This document shows positions 1 to 5,001 of a stretch of DNA of 5,065 nucleotides, piece by piece. The translations under genes and the position numbers were made by a program. The stretch spans positions 1-5,065 of the forward strand of contig RFNJ01000067.1 of NCBI GenBank assembly GCA_009927255.1, written 5' to 3'. Origin of the DNA: Pseudomonadota bacterium (GTDB taxonomy: Bacteria > Pseudomonadota > Alphaproteobacteria > UBA2136 > UBA6156). The notes below the pieces were generated by a model. That model did no database searches, was not told where the DNA came from, and saw only the letters and a program-made list of their open reading frames with translations. Within the stretch, counting starts at the first letter, position 1; every line of letters starts with the position of its first letter.

Positions 1-8
1 CCTTTCGG

Positions 9-51
9 CCCCCTTTTTGATTTTGGAATTTTTATGAAATTTTTTAGGGGG
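9..51 (+). promoter_or_regulatory. Leader that can sequester the ribosome binding site of the first gene
   Basis: CCCCCT at 9-14 is the exact complement of AGGGGG at 46-51, with a possible extra G.U pair between 8 and 52. AGGGGG is the Shine-Dalgarno of the adaptor gene, six bases before its ATG at 58. Between the arms lies an AT-rich stretch with a smaller inverted repeat, AATTT at 27-31 and AAATT at 37-41. If the arms pair, the ribosome site is masked; if not, the first gene has a good site. The complementarity is seen directly; a regulatory role is inference. The 5-C then 5-T run at 9-18 could instead be the 3' arm and U-tract of a terminator that starts upstream of the window. Confidence 0.3.
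46..51 (+). promoter_or_regulatory. Ribosome binding site that sets the adaptor start at 58
   Basis: AGGGGG lies six bases upstream of the ATG at 58. An in-frame ATG at 34 has only a weak GGAA in front of it, and starting there would add eight residues (MKFFRGWR) partly encoded by this site. The start at 58 gives an N-terminus, MRVSEIRDRIVEL, that begins directly with the first helix, as is usual for this family. Confidence 0.6.
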
Positions 52-57
52 TGGCGG

Positions 58-693
58 ATGAGAGTGAGCGAAATTCGGGACCGCATTGTGGAGCTGAGCC
101 ATGCCAGCACCGGTGACGGCGAAGTGCAAGCCAAGGCGCTGGGCTGGCTGAACGCTGCCTATGGCGAATTGATGAATGAACTGATGCCCTATATGCCCGC
201 GGCGTTGCAGGTGCAGGAACAGTTGGTGACCAATACAGCTGGGGTGGCTGTGGTGGCGCGGGAGATTTATCGGGCGGTGCGGGTGGTGGAGCGCAATGGT
301 GGCGGCGTGCTGGAGGTGGTGGTGCCGGAGGTGATTTTGGCGGCTGACCCGTTGGGCAATGCCACGGGGAATCCGGTGCGTTGTGTGGTGCGGGGGCGGG
401 AGGTGCAGGTGCATCCCGCTGCCGAGGTGCCGCTGAGTGTGCTGTATGTTCCGGCAGTGCAGGAACTGCTGGAAAATGGTGAGGAGGCGGCAGTGCTGTT
501 GCCTGCGAGCCATCACAGTGCGTTGGTGTGGGGTGGGTTGGTGTGGAGCAGTTTGTTTGAGCGGGGGTTTGGCGGCAGTGGCGAGATGGGGGTGTATCGG
601 CGCCAATGGGAAGAGGCCAAGCAACGGGTGAAGCTGGCGCTGCTGGGCAATGCCGGTGAGGCGTTGCGGGTGAAGCCCTTTGAGTTGGTGTGA
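58..693 (+). CDS. Podovirus head-tail adaptor (tail tubular A-like) protein
   Basis: A 211-residue protein that probably forms the ring joining the portal to the tail nozzle, the role of T7 gp11 and P22 gp4 (196 and 166 residues). Residues 1-50 are helical (VSEIRDRIVELS, then a stretch ending NELMPYMP). About 55-145 is beta-rich, with many Val residues. Residues 147-200 form the family-typical C-terminal helical part: LLPASHHSALVWGGLVWSSL at 147-166 matches the usual 'P..yh.aLv..a...af' pattern, followed by a polar helix, YRRQWEEAKQRVK, at 180-192. No signal peptide or membrane segment is seen. It comes first in the block, 30 bases before the nozzle gene, as expected for an adaptor. The start is chosen from AGGGGG at 46-51; an in-frame ATG at 34 is less likely. 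The family call rests on pattern and gene order, not on a search. Confidence 0.75.
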   Translation: MRVSEIRDRIVELSHASTGDGEVQAKALGWLNAAYGELMNELMPYMPAALQVQEQLVTNTAGVAVVAREIYRAVRVVERNGGGVLEVVVPEVILAADPLGNATGNPVRCVVRGREVQVHPAAEVPLSVLYVPAVQELLENGEEAAVLLPASHHSALVWGGLVWSSLFERGFGGSGEMGVYRRQWEEAKQRVKLALLGNAGEALRVKPFELV

Positions 694-709
694 CGGGAAT
701 TAACAAAGC

Positions 710-715
710 AAGGAG
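710..715 (+). promoter_or_regulatory. Ribosome binding site that sets the nozzle start at 724
   Basis: AAGGAG at 710-715 is eight bases before ATG 724, an ideal spacing. A GTG at 715 in the same frame begins at the last base of this site, so it cannot use it; a GTG at 721 is possible but rarer and only five bases away. The start at 724 gives MRRDLQTAVV. Confidence 0.65.
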
Positions 716-723
716 TGGCGGTG

Positions 724-2469
724 ATGAGGCGTGATTTGCAGACGGCGGTGGTGCCTTTCCCCAAAGGTTTGATGAGCACGGCGCGCAGCGCTTTGGCGAT
801 GCCGGCCACCTTTGGCCGCGAGGTGCGCAATATGCTGATGGCCGCCGATGGGGCGGGGGCCAAGCGCAATGGCGTGGTGGCGGTGGGCAGCGCGATTGCC
901 GGGGAGACGGTGGTGGCGGTGATGGGGTTTCAGGCTGCTGCTGGTTATCAGCTGATGGTAGCCACCAATGCGGGGAAGATTTACCGGCAGAATGGGGCGG
1001 CTTGGGAGCTAGTTTATAGTGGGCTTGATGGTGCTGGGGTGGTGCGGACGGTGGCTTTTGCCGGGCGGCTTTTGTTATGCAATGGGGTGGATGATGTGTT
1101 GGTTTATGATGGCAGCGCATGGAGTGTGGTGAGTAGGCTGGTTGTTGATAGTGCGAGTGGCTTGACGTTTGTGAGTTCTAGCCAATTTAGGATTAACAGC
1201 ACGGCGAGTTTTTATGCGGTGGGGAGCCAAGTACGGGCCAAGTTGGGCACCACCTTTGTGACCGCCAATGTGAGTGCGGTGAGTGTGAGTGGGCCGCAGG
1301 TGACGGTGACGTTGAATGCGGCGGTGTTGACCAGCGCTTTGAATGAAGTGGCTTATACGGTGAAGCCGCCGAAGTTTGCTTTTATGGCGGCGGCGCATGA
1401 CCGCTTGTGGGGATTTGGCAAGGGGCCGCTGGTGGCGAGCCTAAGCAGTGATGTGGAGCGGATGCGGGTGTTTTATACCCATGGGGTGAATGACCATGCG
1501 GCGTGGCCCGACCCGGCGACGGGGGTGATTCCCAGCATTAACCTGGCCGACAAAGCGGGGGTGGCCGATGAGCTGCTGGCGATGGCGGTGAAGGATGGGA
1601 TGACGGTGTTTGTGGGGCGCAACCATTTGCAGCTGTGGGTGGGGAGTAACCCGAACACGGTGGGAGATTTTGGCTGGAGCAAGACGATTCCGTTGGGGGC
1701 GGTGCATGGCAGCGCGGTGATGAGCTTGCCCAATGACCTGATGCTGCTGACCCGCCAAGGGGTGCGCACGCTGAGCCGTAGTTTGCAGACTGAACAGTTG
1801 GATGTGAGCGATGTGGGCGGTGAGCTTGACCCGACGGTGAATGCTTTGTTGGGGCAGGTGCTGGCCGATGTGGCGGCTTACCGCCGCGTGGTGCCGCTGC
1901 GTTTTGAGCCGCAGGGATGGCTAGGCGTGGCGTTGGGGGATGTGGCGCTGGTGTGGCAGATTGGGGCCTTTGGGCAGGGCTGGGTGGTGTTTGATGGGGT
2001 GTTTGGTGGCGCAACGGCCAGCCACAATGCGCCAGATGGCACGTTGTATGTGGCCAAGGGGGGGCAGGTTTACCGCTATGACACCGCTGCATGGAGTGAT
2101 GCGGGGGAGGCGATTGTGACCCGTTGGTGGACGCCGTGGCTGCGGCCTGCGGCGGATGGCAAGCGTTGGGCGAATAAATATGTGGAGCTGCTGGTGGCGC
2201 CTGCGGTTTCGATGCCCGTGACCCTGCGCCGCTATGACGACTATGACGATGCCAACCCGCAGGTGTTGACGCTGGAAGTGCCGCCGCAGGCTGACTTTTG
2301 GGACAGCGCAGAGTGGGACAGTGCGGCATGGGACAGCGGTGGCGCGAGCAACCCCGTGGCGCGTGACCATGTGGTGGTGGATGTGCTGGCGATGGCGCTG
2401 GAGAGCGCGAGTGTGAACGGGCCTTTGACCGTTTTTGGATTGAAACTTTATGGAGTGGCAGAACGATGA
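724..2469 (+). CDS. Podovirus tail nozzle / stabilisation protein
   Basis: A 581-residue beta-rich protein, probably the tail tube or nozzle below the adaptor that closes the channel after packaging (T7 gp12 has 794 residues, P22 gp10 has 472). Residues 20-140 hold short strand-turn repeats, such as MVATNAGKIYRQNGAAWELV and DDVLVYDGSAWSVV, that look like propeller blades. About 150-213 is a beta module that seems inserted and resembles part of the next gene's product. HDRLWGFG at 225-232 and VFVGRNHLQLWVG at 295-307 are patterns I associate with this family. The second half has further blade-like repeats (YVAKGGQVYRYDTAAWS). Residues 525-539 are three WDS repeats. The acidic YDDYDD is at 504-509. 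The stop overlaps the fibre start by four bases (ATGA), so the two are probably translationally coupled. The nozzle role is inferred from position, size and motifs. Confidence 0.75.
   Translation: MRRDLQTAVVPFPKGLMSTARSALAMPATFGREVRNMLMAADGAGAKRNGVVAVGSAIAGETVVAVMGFQAAAGYQLMVATNAGKIYRQNGAAWELVYSGLDGAGVVRTVAFAGRLLLCNGVDDVLVYDGSAWSVVSRLVVDSASGLTFVSSSQFRINSTASFYAVGSQVRAKLGTTFVTANVSAVSVSGPQVTVTLNAAVLTSALNEVAYTVKPPKFAFMAAAHDRLWGFGKGPLVASLSSDVERMRVFYTHGVNDHAAWPDPATGVIPSINLADKAGVADELLAMAVKDGMTVFVGRNHLQLWVGSNPNTVGDFGWSKTIPLGAVHGSAVMSLPNDLMLLTRQGVRTLSRSLQTEQLDVSDVGGELDPTVNALLGQVLADVAAYRRVVPLRFEPQGWLGVALGDVALVWQIGAFGQGWVVFDGVFGGATASHNAPDGTLYVAKGGQVYRYDTAAWSDAGEAIVTRWWTPWLRPAADGKRWANKYVELLVAPAVSMPVTLRRYDDYDDANPQVLTLEVPPQADFWDSAEWDSAAWDSGGASNPVARDHVVVDVLAMALESASVNGPLTVFGLKLYGVAER
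2296..2340 (+). repeat. Three tandem 15-base repeats coding for WDS units in the nozzle protein
   Basis: Units at 2296-2310, 2311-2325 and 2326-2340 translate to FWDSA, EWDSA and AWDSG (Trp at residues 526, 531 and 536). They share the core TGGGACAG. The unit is a whole number of codons, so copies could be gained or lost without a frameshift. The repeat lies in the C-terminal part of the protein, just after a stretch rich in Pro and Leu. Confidence 0.85.
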
Positions 2470-3719
2470 GCAATAAATATCAGCGGCCGGTGGGGGCCTA
2501 TGCAGGCAGCAGTGGGTTGGGCAACCGCACGAAGTATCAGGACGATGCCAATGCGGTGCCGAAGCGGGCGATATCTTCCAGCAAGATTGATGGTGACTTT
2601 AACTACTTGGTGGATGCGATTAACCAACTGGATGATGCCAGCGGCAGCCGTGCCAGCGTGGCCGAGCGCCTTGATGTGGCGCTGAACCCCGATGGCACCT
2701 TGAAGGCCAGTGTGGCGGGAGCGTTGGATGAGTTTGTGGTGCATGCGGCGCCGGGCACGTTGGCGCGGGTGGACAACAGCACCTTTACGCTGGCGGGTGG
2801 TGACTTTAGAGGGATTTATACGGTGAACCGCCGCGTGCGCGTGACCGTAGCGGGCGTGGCGCTGGTGGGCGATGTGGCCAGTTGCAGCTTTGCTGGTGGG
2901 ATTACCACCGTGAGTGCGGTGGACTTGGTGGACCTGAGTGGTGCGCTGGGGGTGATTTCGGTGGCGCCGACCCAAGTGGCTTATGGCCCGTTGACCACCG
3001 GTAGGCGGGGGAATACGCCCCGGCGGGTGGATGCGTTGGTGATTCCTGCCAGCGGTGCGGAGTATAGCTTGCAGGCCGATGTGGCGGACTTGGTGGTGCG
3101 CCGTGCGGGCAGCGTGGTGGCGCGGATTGCCAGCGGAGGTGTGAGTGGATTGGCGAGTGCGAGCGTGGCCAGCGCGGCGTTGTCGAGTGATGTGGTGGCG
3201 CGGTTGGTTCCGGCAGGGAGTGTGGTGCCTTTTGCGGGGAGCAGCGCACCGACGGGATGGCTACTTTGTGGTGGGCAGGCGGTGAGCCGCACCACGTTTG
3301 CGGCGCTGTTTGCGGTGATTGGCACCACCTATGGGGCAGGGGATGGTTCCACCACCTTTGGCCTGCCTGACTTGCGTGGGCGGGCGGTGTTTGGGGTGGA
3401 CAATATGGATGGCACGGCGGCGAACCGGGTGACGAGTGGGGTTTCCGGCATTGCGGGCACCACTCTTGGCGCGGCGGGGGGCAACCAGGCGATGCAGAGC
3501 CACACCCACACCGTGACGGACCCGGGGCACAGCCATACCGATAACCGCTATTTGGGCAGCGCGGCGGGGGCGGCGAATGGTGGGGCGGCGACGGGGAACA
3601 ATAGCTTTGATGGCACGACTTCGGTGGCGACCACCGGCATTACGTTGGCCAGCACCGGTGCGGGCAGCAGCCAGAACATGCCGCCAGCAATGATGTTGAA
3701 TTACATCATTAAAACCTGA
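2466..3719 (+). CDS. Phage tail fibre protein with C-terminal Tail Collar domain
   Basis: A 417-residue protein, probably the trimeric fibre or tail tip that contacts the host surface. Residues 1-60 form a conserved-looking virion-attachment end (KYQRPVGAYAGSSGLGN, then AISSSKIDGDFNYLVDAINQ). About 100-168 is a beta module with the VNRRVRV core at 120-126. About 190-245 is an Ala/Val/Ser-rich neck. The collar domain begins near 249 with PAGSVVPFAGSSAPTGWLLC, then a stretch ending in FGLPDLRGRAVFGVDNM, the hallmark of the phage Tail Collar family. HTH at 346-348 and HSH at 355-357 may bind a metal, as His pairs do in T4 gp12 and gp37. The end, NMPPAMMLNYIIKT, is the usual collar finish. The start ATG overlaps the nozzle stop; GGAG at 2452-2455 is ten bases ahead. 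It sits where P22 has its tail needle gene. The collar call is firm; the receptor is unknown. Confidence 0.9.
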   Translation: MSNKYQRPVGAYAGSSGLGNRTKYQDDANAVPKRAISSSKIDGDFNYLVDAINQLDDASGSRASVAERLDVALNPDGTLKASVAGALDEFVVHAAPGTLARVDNSTFTLAGGDFRGIYTVNRRVRVTVAGVALVGDVASCSFAGGITTVSAVDLVDLSGALGVISVAPTQVAYGPLTTGRRGNTPRRVDALVIPASGAEYSLQADVADLVVRRAGSVVARIASGGVSGLASASVASAALSSDVVARLVPAGSVVPFAGSSAPTGWLLCGGQAVSRTTFAALFAVIGTTYGAGDGSTTFGLPDLRGRAVFGVDNMDGTAANRVTSGVSGIAGTTLGAAGGNQAMQSHTHTVTDPGHSHTDNRYLGSAAGAANGGAATGNNSFDGTTSVATTGITLASTGAGSSQNMPPAMMLNYIIKT

Positions 3720-3724
3720 GGGGG
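3719..3724 (+). promoter_or_regulatory. Ribosome binding site that sets the GNAT-like gene start at 3734
   Basis: AGGGGG begins at the last base of the fibre stop codon and is nine bases before ATG 3734. A TTG at 3728 in the same frame would be only three bases away, too close. A further in-frame ATG at 3746 has no such site. Termination at the fibre stop places ribosomes on this site, so coupling is likely. Confidence 0.55.
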
Positions 3725-3733
3725 GCTTTGCGG

Positions 3734-4204
3734 ATGGGTGAAATTATGGCGCTGGAGCGCCAGCATTGGCCGGAGCTTTATCGGTTGATGGTGGCGCGGC
3801 GGTTTCCGGCTGTGCCGCCGAAATTTGCCGAGGCTGAGCCGATGTTTGGTGCGGCGAAGTTATTTGGTTTGCTGGATGGCAGCGAGCTGAAGGCTGGGTT
3901 TGTGTTTGGTGCACCAGATGAGGGGATTGCGCATTTTGATGTGGTGTGTAGCCAGCAGACGCAGGGTTTGTGGGCGACGCCAGAGGTGTTGCGGCGGCTG
4001 TTTGCGCTGGCTTTTGGTGAGCTGGGGTTGCGCTGTGTGTGGGTGCAGCCGCATGGCAAGCGGGCGCTGCGGGCGGCCTTGCAGGCCGGATTTTTGGCAG
4101 TGACGCCGCTGGATGGGCTAGCGCCGGTGCTGGCGATGACGCCGCATTTGTTGCCCCCAAAATTTAAACTGAAGGAGGAAAAAAACGATGGGAAGTTTGT
4201 TTAA
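3734..4204 (+). CDS. GNAT-fold-like small virion/assembly protein (T7 gp13 / P22 gp14 position)
   Basis: A 156-residue protein. It follows an acetyltransferase-like order: an N-terminal helix (ALERQHWPELYRLMVAR, 6-22), strands around 42-72 (KLFGLLDGSELKAGFVFGAP, then AHFDVVCS), a helix at 83-97 (PEVLRRLFALAFGEL), a strand RCVWVQP at 100-106, then KRALRAALQAGFLAV at 109-123, which resembles the late GNAT helix and beta turn. The loop where GNAT enzymes bind acetyl-CoA (R/QxxGxG/A) reads SQQTQGLWA at 73-81 and lacks that motif, so it may be inactive. T7 gp13 (138 residues), needed for infectious particles, has a similar late segment (FLKTIGAVF) and the same place before an ejection protein. The Lys-rich C-terminal tail (KFKLKEEKNDGKFV) is coded by DNA that also holds the next gene's ribosome site and start. 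Fold by pattern only; function inferred. Confidence 0.6.
   Translation: MGEIMALERQHWPELYRLMVARRFPAVPPKFAEAEPMFGAAKLFGLLDGSELKAGFVFGAPDEGIAHFDVVCSQQTQGLWATPEVLRRLFALAFGELGLRCVWVQPHGKRALRAALQAGFLAVTPLDGLAPVLAMTPHLLPPKFKLKEEKNDGKFV
4172..4178 (+). promoter_or_regulatory. Strong ribosome binding site inside the end of the GNAT-like gene
   Basis: AAGGAGG, nine bases before ATG 4188, is the best Shine-Dalgarno in the window. It also codes for Lys147-Glu148 and the first base of Glu149 of the GNAT-like protein. It suggests that the ejection protein is made in large amounts, as expected for a multi-copy internal virion protein. Confidence 0.8.
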
Positions 4205-4955
4205 GCCAAAGCAGCCTGCGCCGCCGCCGCCTGCGCCGCCAGTGACGGTGCGTGACCAGGTGAATGGGGTGGAGCAGGTGCCAGTGACCAATCCGGACGG
4301 CAGCATTACCTATGTGACCCGGCAGATACCGCTGAGTGCGGAGCAGCAGGCGCAGAAGGATGAGCTGGATGCAATTATGAAGGATAGTTTGGCGGAGATA
4401 AAGCGGCTTTCGGCCACCGACTATGCGCCGGATGATGAGACCAAGCGGATTTTGGACCAGTGGACCAAAACCCAAGAGCAGCTGCTGGGTGACCGTTTGG
4501 CCAGCCGTAGCCAGCAGGAGGAGGAGTTGCTTGCGCGGCGGGGGTTGGGGGATTCGGCGCAGGGGCAGGCGGTGCGTCGGCAACGGTTGCTGGATGAGCA
4601 GCGGGCGAAGGAGAACTTGACGCTGCAACGTGATGAACTGCAAAACCAAGTGCGTGGTGAGCGGCTGAACTTGCAGCAGAACCTTTATAACTTAGCCAGT
4701 AACCAAAGCAATGCTGAGACCGCCCGTGTGGCCCAAGCCGCCACCCGTGGCCAAAGCCAAGTGGCGGCGCTGAATGCCCAGCGGCAGGCGAGCTTGCTGG
4801 ATTATTACAATGCCGGGCAGGGGAGCAATGCGTTTGGTGATTCGCTTTCCAGTGGGCTTGGCCGCGGCATTGGCAGCGCGCTGGGGGGTACTATTGGTGG
4901 TGCGCCGGGGGCGGTGGCGGGGAACTTTTTGGGGAGTTTGTTTTTTAGACGGTAG
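4188..4955 (+). CDS. Internal virion / DNA-ejection protein (T7 gp14 / P22 gp7-like)
   Basis: A 255-residue protein, probably packed in the head or tail core and ejected to form part of a DNA conduit across the envelope. The first 18 residues are Pro-rich (MGSLFKPKQPAPPPPAPP). About 50-200 is charged and Gln-rich, with long predicted coiled-coil helices (SAEQQAQKDELDAIMKDSLA, NLTLQRDELQNQVRGERLNL). The LARRGLGDSAQGQ segment at 115-127 resembles the 'RGL..S' turn seen in many phage ejection proteins. The C-terminus, from about 221, is Gly/Ala-rich and weakly hydrophobic (GIGSALGGTIGGAPGAVAG), ending FLGSLFFRR. P22 gp7 (229 residues) also ends in a Gly-rich stretch closing with GSLF. It overlaps the GNAT-like gene by 17 bases. 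There is no cleavable signal peptide. The call rests on architecture, size and gene order; sequence identity to known ejection proteins is probably low. Confidence 0.65.
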   Translation: MGSLFKPKQPAPPPPAPPVTVRDQVNGVEQVPVTNPDGSITYVTRQIPLSAEQQAQKDELDAIMKDSLAEIKRLSATDYAPDDETKRILDQWTKTQEQLLGDRLASRSQQEEELLARRGLGDSAQGQAVRRQRLLDEQRAKENLTLQRDELQNQVRGERLNLQQNLYNLASNQSNAETARVAQAATRGQSQVAALNAQRQASLLDYYNAGQGSNAFGDSLSSGLGRGIGSALGGTIGGAPGAVAGNFLGSLFFRR

Positions 4956-4991
4956 ACGATACTGATAGGCAATTGCATCATTTTTTAGACG
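4941..4991 (+). repeat. Direct repeat of TTTTTTAGACG around the end of the ejection protein gene
   Basis: The 11-base word TTTTTTAGACG occurs at 4941-4951, coding for the last residues of the ejection protein, and again at 4981-4991 in the non-coding tail, exactly 40 bases later. The core TAGACG also occurs at 4953-4958, over the stop codon. Copies are exact but short, so chance or local slippage is possible. Confidence 0.5.
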
Positions 4992-5001
4992 AAGATGTAA
5001 C

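Noticed and set aside
17..45. Possible sigma-70 promoter in the T-rich leader
   Set aside because: TTGATT at 17-22 has no acceptable -10 element at 16-18 bases; the AT-rich run alone is not enough.
34..57. Earlier start of the adaptor gene at ATG 34
   Set aside because: Only a weak GGAA precedes it, and the extension MKFFRGWR is coded across the better ribosome site used by ATG 58. It cannot be excluded.
715..723. GTG 715 or GTG 721 as the nozzle start
   Set aside because: GTG 715 overlaps the Shine-Dalgarno and GTG 721 is closer than optimal; ATG 724 has ideal spacing.
44..1120. Long minus-strand frame of 358 residues
   Set aside because: Pro/His/Ala-rich with no family pattern, it lies fully opposite the adaptor and nozzle genes. 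The G-rich coding strand has few stop codons in its complement, which explains it.
1538..2473. Minus-strand frame of 311 residues opposite the nozzle gene
   Set aside because: Same low-complexity Pro/His/Ser composition caused by strand bias; no ribosome site or recognisable domain.
3728..3733. TTG 3728 as the start of the GNAT-like gene
   Set aside because: It is only three bases after the AGGGGG site, while ATG 3734 is nine bases after it.
4536..4566. G-quadruplex candidates in G-runs
   Set aside because: Several G4-G6 runs exist here and near 4880-4940, but I found no four-run set with all loops of seven or fewer bases; they follow from the general G bias.
4938..4963. Possible promoter with GATACT at 4958-4963
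   Set aside because: The nearest -35-like word, TTGTTT at 4938-4943, is only 14 bases away and lies in coding sequence.
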